A stretch of 43,152 bases of DNA from Thermohalobacteraceae bacterium (GCA_030625765.1 DAOUQG010000002.1:1-43152), one strand, 5' to 3'. Counted from the stretch's first letter, positions 7,838-16,811 are shown. The notes: generated by a model not told the origin, from the sequence alone. Translations and numbers: made by a program.

Positions 7838-7885
7838 ACAAGGGGATAGTTCTAATGCTATATAGCATTAGAACTATCCCCTTGT
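7838..7885. repeat. perfect 48-bp palindrome between the two microprotein genes
   Basis: ACAAGGGGATAGTTC... is mirrored exactly to ...GAACTATCCCCTTGT. It lies 28 nt after the stop of microprotein gene 2 and before the duplicated upstream region of gene 1. On the minus strand it is followed by TGTAAGTATAAAAATT rather than a T run, so it is either a weak terminator or an mRNA-stabilising hairpin. Confidence 0.75.
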
Positions 7886-7913
7886 TATACGTAGTTTTTG
7901 ACAAGTAGCTTAA

Positions 7914-8036
7914 TTAGTATTTACCATATCCACAGAAGCAGAATAAAACAACTAACAATAAGAAGAAAAACAATAATTCGCTACCCTCTCCAAATAAACC
8001 ACCAAGTCCGCCTAAAATACCTTTTTGTTCTGTCAT
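7914..8036 (-). CDS. 40-residue Gly/Cys membrane microprotein, copy 2
   Basis: It starts at ATG 8036 with the same AAAGGAGGATTTTGC leader as copy 1. It begins MTEQKGILGGLGGLFGEGS, has the same hydrophobic LLFFFLLLVVLF core and ends CFCGYGKY. The protein, the roughly 60 bp before the start and about 20 bp after the stop (TAGCTTAATTAGTA) are all conserved with copy 1, so whole transcription units were duplicated. The terminators differ. Nothing identifies a partner. Length and composition suggest a sporulation-stage membrane peptide. Confidence 0.72.
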   Translation of the reverse strand: MTEQKGILGGLGGLFGEGSELLFFFLLLVVLFCFCGYGKY

Positions 8037-8126
8037 GCAAAATCCTCCTTTACTTTTTTTCTAACGTAGTAACATTATATGTGATTCATTTGGTTTGGTT
8101 ACAATTTCTTATTATAATTATATTAA

Positions 8127-9386
8127 TTAATTATCTTGTTTTATTATTGGCTTATACAAGCTAATAGACTTAGAAATTAATATGCTAATTAAGAATATTC
8201 CAAATACAGCTACAAACATTGGTATTATTAGCTTTGTATTATCTAATAATACTCCAAAAAGGTTTAATCCCAATGTCTCACCTAATGAATACAAACAAAA
8301 TCTTGTTGTAGAAAATCTTCCTAATAACTCAATTGGAACTTGACGTTGATAAAAGGTTGAATAAAAAACATTTGTAATTGCACTTAACACCATAATACTA
8401 AATAACAGTATACACACAAATATTAAAGCATATAAAGGATTGATCTTAAAAAACGATAGCACAGGGCTAACACCTAATAAAATAAAAGGTATAAACAATA
8501 ATACTTGCCTATTAGTAAAAAATGAGATGACTCTTATTTCTCCAAACTTTTGTTTTGCCTTATTTACAAAAAAAAGTCCTATTATACTACCAGAAATTAT
8601 TACTGTATTATATGTTCCAACATAATGATTTGGTGCATTTAAAATCTCTTTAAAGAAGTAAGGAAGAACTACATGATAAAATGGTAAAATAAATACTCTA
8701 AATAGAATTAGAGCGCTAGTAAGTAATAATACACTTTTTACTCTAAAAAGAGCTACAAATCCTTCTTTCATGTCCTCAAAAACCTTTGTCTTTTCCATAC
8801 TTCTCTCTATTTTTTTCAACGTAATAAATTTTTCTGAAAATGCTGAAACCAAAAATGTTATTGCATCAATCATAATAAGCACTTTAATCCCAAATAATGT
8901 ATACAGCCATGTTCCTAATAAAGGTGCTATTAACCATGAAATTCGAGCAATAAAGTTATTACAAGCATATGCATCTTCGTAATCATCACTATCAAATATA
9001 AATGGTATTACTGTATATATGGCAGGCGAGAAAAAAGTTTCACAAATTCCAAAAGTAAACGTAATTAAATACACATATCCTATATTTAATGAAGATCTCA
9101 AAGTAAGGAAATATATTATTACTAAAAAAATTCCTCTAATTGTGTCTAAGGTAACTATTAATTTTTTTCTATCAAAACGATCTACAAATACTCCTGCAAA
9201 TGGATATAAAATCATCTTTGGAATTATACCAGCAGCTAAGATAGTAGCAAATTTTGTAGCTGAACCAGTTATATCAAGAACATATAATGACAATGCAATG
9301 TTAAACATTACTCCACCTATATCAGAGGTTGCTTGCCCAAACAATAGTAAAGCAAAATTTTTATTTTTTAATATTTTAAAATTCAT
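8127..9386 (-). CDS. major facilitator superfamily exporter (MefA-like)
   Basis: A 419-residue protein with about twelve membrane segments. The N-terminal FALLLFGQATSDIGGVMFNI and the loop FVDRFDRKKLI between helices 2 and 3 match the drug:proton antiporter branch that includes macrolide exporters such as MefA. A TGA lies in frame three codons upstream, so the ATG start is fixed, although its ribosome binding site is weak (GAGAAA). It is a single-gene unit between the microproteins and the serine hydrolase. An AGGAGGGAG at about 9437-9445 (minus sense) in the leader is not followed by a usable start and may be fortuitous. The substrate is unknown. Confidence 0.85.
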   Translation of the reverse strand: MNFKILKNKNFALLLFGQATSDIGGVMFNIALSLYVLDITGSATKFATILAAGIIPKMILYPFAGVFVDRFDRKKLIVTLDTIRGIFLVIIYFLTLRSSLNIGYVYLITFTFGICETFFSPAIYTVIPFIFDSDDYEDAYACNNFIARISWLIAPLLGTWLYTLFGIKVLIMIDAITFLVSAFSEKFITLKKIERSMEKTKVFEDMKEGFVALFRVKSVLLLTSALILFRVFILPFYHVVLPYFFKEILNAPNHYVGTYNTVIISGSIIGLFFVNKAKQKFGEIRVISFFTNRQVLLFIPFILLGVSPVLSFFKINPLYALIFVCILLFSIMVLSAITNVFYSTFYQRQVPIELLGRFSTTRFCLYSLGETLGLNLFGVLLDNTKLIIPMFVAVFGIFLISILISKSISLYKPIIKQDN

Positions 9387-9650
9387 AATATTTTCTCAAA
9401 ATCTCAATAATATACTTTTCAAAATTGAGAGATTGATACTCCCTCCTAAATATCTAGTATAATACGTTTACGAAATGTTTCATCATTAAAACTTCACTTT
9501 TAATTTTTGTGTAGCCTATAATATATGTCTTTAATAAGTTTTGTGATATTAAAAAAACATATATTTACTAAATATTATATAAAAACCAAATTTATGTCAA
9601 ATGCATTTTTGTTAATCATAATAAATAATGATTTCAAATCAAATAACTTA

Positions 9651-10682
9651 TTACCTGATTTGAAAAATCTCAGCAAAAGCATCTATAATTTTTAACCTCT
9701 CTTCCCATGAAAAATTATCAAAATTTGATAAAAGAATTACTGTTAGTCTATGCTCTGGGAATGTTGTGAATAGGCTTCTAAATCCATTATCTGATCCTGA
9801 ATGATGCAATCTTTTAAGTGTAGGAGTTGATCTATGTGTTTCCCATCCAAAGCCATATCCTGCTTCAGTTCCATCATTTAACTTTCCAGATGTAAAAGCC
9901 TCATTTAGAGATTCTTTGCTTATTATTTTTTCTGTATATAAGGCTTGTTCAAAATTGACCAAATCTTTAATGCTTGAAAATATACAACCATCGCCAGTAG
10001 TTAGTGCTCCAACATAGTTACAACAAAACTTATCCTCATTTATGGTATATCCATAAGCACGATTTTTAACTATATGTTGACTTTCATCAAAAACTAGTGA
10101 ACTTTCCATTTCAAGAGGCTTAAAAATATTTTCCTTTAAGAACTCGTCAAAGGATTGTTTTGATATCTTCTCAACCAACATAGCAAGCAGTACATAATTT
10201 GAGTTTGAATAATCAAATCTCTCTCCAGGTTCAAACAATAGCTCTCTTTCTTTTTTTAATAAATCATAACAATCTTTGTTAGTAACGTAGAATTCCTTCA
10301 TACTTAATCTATCTAGTATTTCATAATAATTAATAATACCTGATGTATGATTTAATAAATGTCTTAATGTAATCCCTTTACAATAATAGGCTAACTCTGG
10401 GAAATACCTTATGATTTCATCATCATAGTTTAGCATTCCTCTTTCCTTTAAAAGCATTATTCCCATAGCAGTTATAGATTTTGATACAGAACACAAGTTA
10501 AATACTGAATCTTCAGTAATAGATATTTTGTATTCCAAATTTGCAAGCCCAACTGTTTTCATATATACAACTTCCCCATCCTTTATAGCTGCAACAGCTA
10601 CTCCTGGATTTTCTCCATCATATTTCTCTAAAATCTTATTTATTTCATCAAACTTACTTGAATTATTCTTGAATGTAGCCAT
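9651..10682 (-). CDS. serine beta-lactamase-like hydrolase (class C / PBP4* type)
   Basis: The start is taken at the sixth codon of the open frame (ATG 10682), preceded by GGGGGA; the upstream TTG lies over that site. The product has 343 residues and no export signal, so it is cytoplasmic. The catalytic motifs of the beta-lactamase/DD-peptidase fold are present: Ser65-x-x-Lys68 in CSVSKS, Tyr158-Ser-Asn in FDYSNSN, and HHSGSDNG in place of KTG. Cytoplasmic members are usually esterases or D-amino-acid peptidases rather than resistance enzymes. It is a lone gene ahead of the P1 peptidase in the same direction; both could act on D-amino acid or cyclised peptides, but that link is a guess. Confidence 0.85.
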   Translation of the reverse strand: MATFKNNSSKFDEINKILEKYDGENPGVAVAAIKDGEVVYMKTVGLANLEYKISITEDSVFNLCSVSKSITAMGIMLLKERGMLNYDDEIIRYFPELAYYCKGITLRHLLNHTSGIINYYEILDRLSMKEFYVTNKDCYDLLKKERELLFEPGERFDYSNSNYVLLAMLVEKISKQSFDEFLKENIFKPLEMESSLVFDESQHIVKNRAYGYTINEDKFCCNYVGALTTGDGCIFSSIKDLVNFEQALYTEKIISKESLNEAFTSGKLNDGTEAGYGFGWETHRSTPTLKRLHHSGSDNGFRSLFTTFPEHRLTVILLSNFDNFSWEERLKIIDAFAEIFQIR

Positions 10683-10791
10683 TTGTGGTTCCCCCAATTA
10701 TTTTGATCATTTCTAATTTGAACATGTTTTAACTTAATTCAATAAACAAAGCCTCAAAATCTCATACAATACTTACTGAAAGCATATTTCT

Positions 10792-11847
10792 TTATTTCAA
10801 TATTTCTCCAATATATTCCTTTAACGAATATCTAACATTAGCATCTCTGCCTTTTGTAGTTTCTGCACAAATCATTGAGTTTAATATAGCTTCTTCTGTA
10901 GCTTCTCCAACTGCCCTAAATAATTTATCTATATTGTTTTCATTGAAAACCTTAATTTGCACTGTAGCCTCTTTTTCATAGTGACTAACTTTATTTGCAG
11001 TAGAAAAAGAAATCACTACCTCACCACTACCATGTCCCATATATGACCCTGTTCTAGCAAGTCCTACACCAGTTCGCTTTGAAATTCTTTTAAGCTGTCT
11101 TGATGTCATTGGGATATCAGTTGCTAATACCATAATGATTGAACCCTTATCTATTTTATCATCCATAGCTTTCTGAATGTCTTCAATTTTTCTTCCAGCC
11201 TTAATCCCGTCAATGATTAAATCTTTTCGTCTACCAAAGTTAGTTAGTACCAACATCCCTATTGTAAATCTTTCATCATTTATTTCAACTATTCTTGATG
11301 CAGTCCCAATTCCGCCTTTTAATCCATAACAAACCATACCAGTTCCAGCACCTACTGATCCTTCTTCAAAATTGGTATACACATTTTCAAGAGCCATCAT
11401 AATATGCTGTTCTTTAACATGCATACCTCTAATATTATTAAGAATCTGATCATTACATTCACAAACAACTGGATTCACAGTTCCAGTTGTTCTTCCGATT
11501 TCATCATTATGATTTAGCATATATTTTACTAATGAGTCATAAGCAACTCCAGAACTTAATGTATTTGTTAAAATAATAGGAGTTTCAATTGTCCCAAGCT
11601 CATTAATTTGAACTGTTCCCATTGATTTACCAAAACCATTTATAACATGACTTGCAGCGATCAGCTTGTTCTGAAATATATTGCCTTCATGAGGTAAAAT
11701 TGCAGTAACTCCAGTTTTAATTTTACTATCACTCAAAGTCAAATGTCCCACCTTTACTCCAGTTACATCTGTAATAGAATTCAGTTTGCCTGTTTTTATC
11801 TCTCCAATTTTTATTCCATAGTCTCGTAATCTTTTTTGTCCTTTCAT
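10792..11847 (-). CDS. P1-family aminopeptidase (DmpA/BapA type)
   Basis: The first ATG of the frame (11883) has no ribosome binding site. ATG 11847 follows GGGGGA, giving a 351-residue protein starting MKGQKRLRDYGIKIG. The opening ITDVTGVKVGHLTL and the later GSYMGHGSGEVVISFST are hallmarks of peptidase family S58. The enzyme cuts itself before a catalytic Ser/Thr to yield two chains, then removes N-terminal L-residues, D-Ala amides or beta-amino acids. AGTGMVCYGLKGGIGTASR matches the conserved glycine-rich core. Length is normal. It is cytoplasmic and, with the pyroglutamyl peptidase at 31320, points to active peptide use. Confidence 0.88.
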   Translation of the reverse strand: MKGQKRLRDYGIKIGEIKTGKLNSITDVTGVKVGHLTLSDSKIKTGVTAILPHEGNIFQNKLIAASHVINGFGKSMGTVQINELGTIETPIILTNTLSSGVAYDSLVKYMLNHNDEIGRTTGTVNPVVCECNDQILNNIRGMHVKEQHIMMALENVYTNFEEGSVGAGTGMVCYGLKGGIGTASRIVEINDERFTIGMLVLTNFGRRKDLIIDGIKAGRKIEDIQKAMDDKIDKGSIIMVLATDIPMTSRQLKRISKRTGVGLARTGSYMGHGSGEVVISFSTANKVSHYEKEATVQIKVFNENNIDKLFRAVGEATEEAILNSMICAETTKGRDANVRYSLKEYIGEILK

Positions 11848-11944
11848 AGCATATTCCCCCAAAATTACTAATATATGATTCATTATATATTACCATATTC
11901 CACTATACTAAATAAAACTCCTTTATTTAAAGTTAACTCGTTTG

Positions 11945-12035
11945 CTGAAGCTAAACATCTATGCTTAGGTAGGAGATTCTACTCCCACCTAAGTAGGAAA
12001 AATTGCAACACCCACTAATATAAGTGAGTGCCTAA
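11945..12035. repeat. double hairpin resembling an IS605-type element end
   Basis: Two adjacent stems stand in an otherwise empty 388-bp spacer: TTAGGTAGGAG/CTCCCACCTAA (11965-11992) and CACCCACT/AGTGAGTG (12009-12030). The sequence AACATCTATGCTTAGGTAGG is reminiscent of the right ends of IS200/IS605-family elements carrying tnpB, but no transposase or tnpB is present. It may be a solo end or a relic. The rest of 11848-12180 shows no gene. Confidence 0.35.
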
Positions 12036-12180
12036 TGATTTTAGATTAAAGTTGTAAGCTATAAATATGTTTGATACAATGTATATTATTGTAAAACAAT
12101 ACGCATTTAACCTATTGCATTGCCTTAAAAGATAACTATTAATGTGCTAATTAATCAAAAGAAGATGATTACAGAATAGA

Positions 12181-12217
12181 AAAAAGATTCTGCGTAAAAT
12201 TTACGCAGAATCTTTTT
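12181..12217 (-). terminator. terminator of the flotillin operon
   Basis: AAAAAGATTCTGCGTAAA is mirrored almost perfectly by TTTACGCAGAATCTTTTT, 18 nt after the flotillin stop. It can work in both directions. Confidence 0.9.
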
Positions 12218-12234
12218 ATTTCAAACTCATTTAA

Positions 12235-13653
12235 TTATTCTTGAATTTCTTCCACTTCTTTAACTTCTTCTATCTCTGCAGTTTCTTCCGTTGACTTTCC
12301 TTTTAGATAGCTTGGAAGCTCCATTCCAGCCATATTGAAAACATCCTCAAATGGTGGAAGAGATTTTAACATTCCCGAAATAAAGTTTGCTGTTGAAGGC
12401 GTTCCATTCCCATTTCCACCCATCGAATCCCAAACAGTAACCTTATCAATCTTAATATTCTTAATAGCTTCAACTTGCTTTTCTACTAACTCTGGTAACT
12501 TATCAGCTATCATAAGAGTAACTGTATCCTTAGCATTTCCACCAGAAGCATCTACTAATTTACTGAAACCTTCCGCCTGCTTACTTAATATCTCCATTAA
12601 TCCTTGTGCTTCAGCTTGCATCTTTAATAATTGACCATCGGCTTGACCCTTAGCATGACGTCTAATTTTTTCTGCTTCGGCCTCAGCTTCTATTTCAACT
12701 CTTTGCTTATCTATCTCCGCATGCACAAGAACGTCCGCTATCTTAGTAGCTCTTTCTCTTTCAGCACGAGCCTTCTCAGCTGCCTGTTCAGCAGAATATG
12801 CCTCTTCTAATGCTTTTGCTGATTGAACTTTTTCAGCAGCACTTGCTTTTCTTTCTGCCTCAGCTTCTTTTTGTCTTCTTTCAGATTCAGAATTAGCAAT
12901 TGCAATCTGTGCTTGGTTTTCTCCTTCTACTGCTTCCGCATTTGCTTTTGAAACTTGAATTCTCTCATTACTCTTAGCATTTGCTTGACCTATAGCACCA
13001 TCACGATTTTTCTCTGCAACAGTTTTCTTTGCATCATTTATCGCTTTTGCTGCTGCTTCTTTACCAAGTGCCTCTATGTATCCTGACTCATCTTTAATGT
13101 CAGTAACGTTAACATTTATTAGTCTCAAACCAATCTTCTTAAGCTCTGATTCAACATTACTAGATACTGCTGCTAGGAATTTATCTCTATCAGTATTTAT
13201 CTCTTCAATATCCATAGTAGCAATAACTAATCTTAGCTGACCAAATATAATGTCCTTTGCTAATTCTCTAATCTCTTCTAGCTGTAATCCTAATAATCTT
13301 TCAGCTGCATTTGTCATAACACCTGTTTCAGTTGATATACCTACTGTAAACCTTGAAGGAACATCTACCCTAATGTTTTGTTTACTTAATGCATTTGTTA
13401 AATTTACTTCTATAGAAATAGGAGTTAAATCTAAAAATTGATAACTTTGAAATACTGGCCATACAAAAGCTGCTCCACCATGAATACATTTTGACGAAGA
13501 AGAACCTCCATCATTTGCTTTACCAACCTTACCGTAAACTACAAGTATTCTATCCGAAGGACATCTCTTATATCTTGAAAAAACTGCTGCTATTGTAACA
13601 AATATAACCACTACAATTACTGTAATTAAAATTACTGGATACATACCTGACAT
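12235..13653 (-). CDS. floT: flotillin-like SPFH protein (FloT/YuaG type)
   Basis: A 472-residue flotillin. One N-terminal membrane segment (residues 4-26) is followed by an SPFH domain (about 30-200, including VDVPSRFTVGIS and LINVNVTDIKDESGYIEALG). A long Ala/Glu-rich coiled coil comes next (about 200-370, EAEAEAEKIRR). A Gly/Pro-containing C-terminal segment ends in an acidic EVKEVEE tail. Flotillins oligomerise at the inner face of the membrane and organise functional membrane microdomains. The NfeD-type gene lies 38 bp upstream, the same order as yuaF-yuaG in B. subtilis, which supports FloT rather than FloA. Confidence 0.9.
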   Translation of the reverse strand: MSGMYPVILITVIVVVIFVTIAAVFSRYKRCPSDRILVVYGKVGKANDGGSSSSKCIHGGAAFVWPVFQSYQFLDLTPISIEVNLTNALSKQNIRVDVPSRFTVGISTETGVMTNAAERLLGLQLEEIRELAKDIIFGQLRLVIATMDIEEINTDRDKFLAAVSSNVESELKKIGLRLINVNVTDIKDESGYIEALGKEAAAKAINDAKKTVAEKNRDGAIGQANAKSNERIQVSKANAEAVEGENQAQIAIANSESERRQKEAEAERKASAAEKVQSAKALEEAYSAEQAAEKARAERERATKIADVLVHAEIDKQRVEIEAEAEAEKIRRHAKGQADGQLLKMQAEAQGLMEILSKQAEGFSKLVDASGGNAKDTVTLMIADKLPELVEKQVEAIKNIKIDKVTVWDSMGGNGNGTPSTANFISGMLKSLPPFEDVFNMAGMELPSYLKGKSTEETAEIEEVKEVEEIQE

Positions 13654-13691
13654 ATTAATACCCCCTTATTTTTACAAAATGATAAAATATT

Positions 13692-14300
13692 TTAAACTCT
13701 TTCTACTAAAAGAACCGAATCATTTATTACATTTACCACCCTTACCGATTCTCCTGTAGGTATTTTTTTATTATCATCAGTCATTACATTTATTTCTCTT
13801 ATTGCTCCTTGTATTTTCATCTGTACCTTACCTGTTCCAGTTCTCTTAGGAGGAATTGTTAAATAAACCTCTCCTATATTTCCAATTGCATTTCGAATAT
13901 TTATATTGCCACTTCCTGTCATATGGCTCATAAAATAGAATATCCCAGCAACAATAAACATAACTACTAAACCCAATAATACTGATAAAATAACTGTAAC
14001 TGTATTACTAACTCCTGAATTTAATAAAGCGATACCTGTCCATCCAAATACAGTAAAGAATATGATGAAATTTCTGATAGTAAAAATCGGAAATGTTCCT
14101 CCAGCTTCAAGCCCACTATCGTCTCCATCAAAATCCATATTATCTCCTATTGAGCTTCCATCATCAATATCAATATCACCATCTCCTCCCATTCCAACAA
14201 AAGTTAAAATCGTCTGGATGGTAAATAATGTAGAAAATGGAATTGCAAAGTACCAAAACACTTTTTCAAATACAGAAATATTACTCCACCATTCTGTCAA
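13692..14300 (-). CDS. NfeD-family membrane protein, flotillin partner
   Basis: The start is probably TTG 14300, preceded by GGGGGGAG. The upstream ATG at 14348 would read through that ribosome binding site and has none of its own. The product has about 202 residues. A first membrane segment (about 13-35) is followed by an acidic Gly/Asp loop (GDGDIDIDDGSS, about 38-65), then two more membrane helices (about 74-120) and a C-terminal OB-fold NfeD domain (GNIGEVYLTIPPKRTGTGKV to the end). Family members stabilise or position SPFH proteins and are nearly always encoded beside them. The order NfeD then flotillin in one operon indicates a YuaF-like job. Confidence 0.85.
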   Translation of the reverse strand: MTEWWSNISVFEKVFWYFAIPFSTLFTIQTILTFVGMGGDGDIDIDDGSSIGDNMDFDGDDSGLEAGGTFPIFTIRNFIIFFTVFGWTGIALLNSGVSNTVTVILSVLLGLVVMFIVAGIFYFMSHMTGSGNINIRNAIGNIGEVYLTIPPKRTGTGKVQMKIQGAIREINVMTDDNKKIPTGESVRVVNVINDSVLLVERV

Positions 14301-14686
14301 AAAACTCCCCCCTCTCTCATAAAAACAACTTATACATTTATTAATCAAAATTAAATATAAGATATCTCATGTTTATTTTCTACAAAACAAATTAAAGTCC
14401 TTCTTTTTCGTCTTCTTTCTGACATAATATGTCATTGTGCTGTTGGAATGTTCTATTTTACACTCAATTACAAAATATGATCATGTTATATATATATGTT
14501 AGTTTCATTTGATATATATGCTATACATCATAATTACATAATCTAAATTTATTAATAAAATGAGATATTTGTGTCAAAACCAGCTATTAGCTTTGAAACA
14601 CAATCTTAACAATTGTACTTATTTAAGTTTTTTGCATATTATTGATAAAGTAAATTTATTTTATGAAGTAATAAGCTTATCTTAAA
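14301..14686. other. AT-rich spacer, no gene found
   Basis: The spacer between the NfeD start and the next stop on the same strand contains only AT-rich sequence and short TATATATA tracts. I see no ORF with a ribosome binding site and no strong hairpin. Any promoter of the NfeD-flotillin operon must lie here. Confidence 0.5.
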
Positions 14687-15043
14687 CTATTCTTTCTTCC
14701 GTAAAATACCCAAAATAACAAATAACCCACCAATAGTTGCAGGCCCAAGAGAGATTGTAAGAAAACTAAAAATGTTTTCATATGTATCAAAAAACAGAGT
14801 GAATACTATTGCTATAAAAATAAATGCTACCCCACTACCAATAGGATGTTTCCAAGATAATACTAAAATAATTATTAATACAAAAGATGGAATTAGATGA
14901 ATAATAAACCCTAAAAACTGCTGTGAAAATGAAGTTTCATCAGAAAATGCATCTAAAGCAAGTAATGATAAAAATAAAATAAAAATAGTTGTAATTATTC
15001 TTGGAATCCACATAAGCTTACAGTATTTATTATCAGTATTCAT
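14687..15043 (-). CDS. small four-helix membrane protein of unknown function
   Basis: A 118-residue protein with four hydrophobic segments (about 12-32, 43-62, 68-86, 91-113) and a short charged tail (RKKE). The central pattern LSWKHPIGSGVAFIFIAIVF (helix, Lys-His-Pro-x-Gly turn, helix) is seen in a widespread but uncharacterised family of small bacterial membrane proteins. It starts at ATG 15043 after GGGGGT. It follows the alpha/beta hydrolase start in the opposite sense of transcription order and lacks any informative partner. I do not assign a function. Confidence 0.65.
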   Translation of the reverse strand: MNTDNKYCKLMWIPRIITTIFILFLSLLALDAFSDETSFSQQFLGFIIHLIPSFVLIIILVLSWKHPIGSGVAFIFIAIVFTLFFDTYENIFSFLTISLGPATIGGLFVILGILRKKE

Positions 15044-15100
15044 TGTCTACCCCCTCTATCATACAAATATATTTTTTTATTGTTTTTCATGAAAACTAAT

Positions 15101-16060
15101 CTACTTACTAAATCTCTCAGTCTTATTTTTCTCATTTAACCAATTAACTATATCTGAATAAATCTCTTCTTTATTAACTTCATTTAAGATCTCATGTCTA
15201 CAATCAGAATAGATTTTGAATGAAGCATCTTTAATACCTATTTTTCTATAGTTTTCTGATATTTTTTTAACTCCAAGTCCTTTATTACTCACAGGGTCGT
15301 TTTCACCAGAAATAAAAAACATAGGCAAATCAAATGGAATTGTTTTAAAGTTTTCTGTATATGCAAGATACTTCATGCCACCAATAAAATCTTCAAAAAA
15401 AGCTGTTGTACACTTGAAACCACAATATTTATCTTCAATATATTCATCAACAATCTTTTCATCTCTAGAAAGCCAATCCAACTTTGTTCTTATAGGTTTG
15501 AAGGATTTATTACTTGATGCAAAAAATATTTTATCAATAAGCCAGCTTCTTCCTCTTTGCCCTTTTATTAATTTCTCTAACTTCGCTAGTGGTAAAATCA
15601 TTTTTAGAAGAAATGCTTCTATTTGACTTGTTCCACAAATAATTGCACCATCTATTTCCTTGCCGTATCTTGTTATATAGGTTCTAGTTAAAAAAGATCC
15701 CATACTATGTCCAAATAAAAAAATGGGTATACTATCGTTTTCATCTTTTATCAGTTTTGTTAGCTTATACATATCAGATACTACAGAATTCCATCCATCT
15801 TTCTCAGCAAAAAAACCTAAGTCACTCTCTTTCCCCGCAGTCTCACCATGACCCCTGTGGTCATTTATATATACCGAATACCCCTCATCAGTAAGTTTTT
15901 CTGCAAAATCACTATACCTTTTTCTATGCTCTGCCATGCCATGTGCAATTTGAACAACTCCTATAGGATTTTCAGTAATATATTTTGTAGTAGCAATATC
16001 TTTACCATCAAAACTTGAATATTTAAAATCTATCTTTTTGATAAGACATCCTCCTTTCAA
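15101..16060 (-). CDS. alpha/beta hydrolase, monoglyceride lipase/lysophospholipase type
   Basis: A Hydrolase_4 family enzyme of about 313-319 residues. Motifs include an oxyanion region VVQIAHGMAEH, INDHRGHG, nucleophile Ser119 in FGHSMGS, acid Asp in SGENDPVS and His in DCRHEIL, all in the order of monoacylglycerol lipases. No signal peptide, so it is cytoplasmic or membrane-associated. The start is odd. The frame opens with TTG at 16060, which has no ribosome binding site. A perfect AAGGAGG sits inside its first codons, seven bases before an in-frame ATC (16042) and right before an out-of-frame ATG. Either the TTG or a rare ATC is used. Confidence 0.85.
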   Translation of the reverse strand: MKGGCLIKKIDFKYSSFDGKDIATTKYITENPIGVVQIAHGMAEHRKRYSDFAEKLTDEGYSVYINDHRGHGETAGKESDLGFFAEKDGWNSVVSDMYKLTKLIKDENDSIPIFLFGHSMGSFLTRTYITRYGKEIDGAIICGTSQIEAFLLKMILPLAKLEKLIKGQRGRSWLIDKIFFASSNKSFKPIRTKLDWLSRDEKIVDEYIEDKYCGFKCTTAFFEDFIGGMKYLAYTENFKTIPFDLPMFFISGENDPVSNKGLGVKKISENYRKIGIKDASFKIYSDCRHEILNEVNKEEIYSDIVNWLNEKNKTERFSK

Positions 16061-16390
16061 TACAACAAAGTCATAACTTAAGTAATTTACCTATTAATAA
16101 GATAATATTCAAAAATGTAATTCAATATTATTTTAGCACTAATTCTAATTATAATGCTAATATCCAAATATGACCACATCCACAATACATTTAATCAACT
16201 TCTTATTTAATTTGTAATATCAGATTTTCTTTCAAATCACATTTCTAACACCCTCTACATGAAATTTCTATATTTTTCCTCAATTTCCTTCATGGATACT
16301 TAATTAACAAAGAATTAACTGCTTACAAACGAGTCTTTGGTGACGTTCTTTACAACTAACTTTTCCTCAGTCTCTGAAAAAACCTCAAAA

Positions 16391-16426
16391 AATAAAAAGA
16401 GTTAATGAAACTATCTCATTGACTCT
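16391..16426 (-). terminator. terminator of csaA
   Basis: On the minus strand the arms GAGTCAATGA and TCATTAACTC pair with one mismatch and are followed by TTTTTATTTTTT, ten bases after the csaA stop. The spacer 16061-16390 upstream of the hydrolase is AT-rich with no gene visible. Confidence 0.75.
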
Positions 16427-16435
16427 TCTTATAAA

Positions 16436-16765
16436 TCAACCTAATTTATCTCCCTTTTTAACTTGTTTATCTGGACTAATTAATACAACTCCCTGTTCTG
16501 CATATACACCTAACACTAGTACCTCAGACATGAAATCCGCTACCTGTCTAGCAGGAAAATTCACTACTCCTAATATTTGTTTTCCAACCAATTCTTCTAA
16601 CTGGTAACACTCTGTAATTTGTGCACTAGATTTTTTCATGCCTATTTCGTTGCCAAAATCAATCCAGAGCTTATATGCTGGCTTTCGTGCTTTCTCAAAC
16701 ATTTCAGCTTTAACAATTTCTCCGACTCTTATATCAAGCTTCAAAAAATCATCAAATTTTGCCAT
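16436..16765 (-). CDS. csaA: CsaA, export-related chaperone with tRNA-binding fold
   Basis: The start is taken at the fifth codon (ATG 16765), at reasonable distance from AGAGGA, whereas the first ATG almost touches that site. The 109-residue protein is a single EMAP/tRNA-binding OB fold: FLKLDIRVGEIVKAEMFEKA at the front, then AQITECYQLEELVGKQILGVVNF and the C-terminal GVVLISPDKQVKKGDKLG. Length and sequence match CsaA of B. subtilis, a dimeric chaperone that binds precursor proteins and SecA. The same fold ends bacterial MetG, but this one stands alone. It is a monocistronic gene bounded by a terminator and a structured repeat. Confidence 0.92.
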   Translation of the reverse strand: MAKFDDFLKLDIRVGEIVKAEMFEKARKPAYKLWIDFGNEIGMKKSSAQITECYQLEELVGKQILGVVNFPARQVADFMSEVLVLGVYAEQGVVLISPDKQVKKGDKLG

Positions 16766-16811
16766 ATTAATAATCATTCCTCTCTATCATATTTAATTTA
16801 CTCTTTCGTAT

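Noticed and set aside
9019-9462. Plus-strand open frame of 147 codons inside the MFS transporter gene
   Set aside because: It is antisense to a well-supported membrane protein with clear family motifs; no independent start signal.
12235-14300. Phage or secretion origin of the flotillin/NfeD pair
   Set aside because: Gene order and motifs match the normal chromosomal YuaF-YuaG type pair, and base composition does not differ visibly from neighbours.
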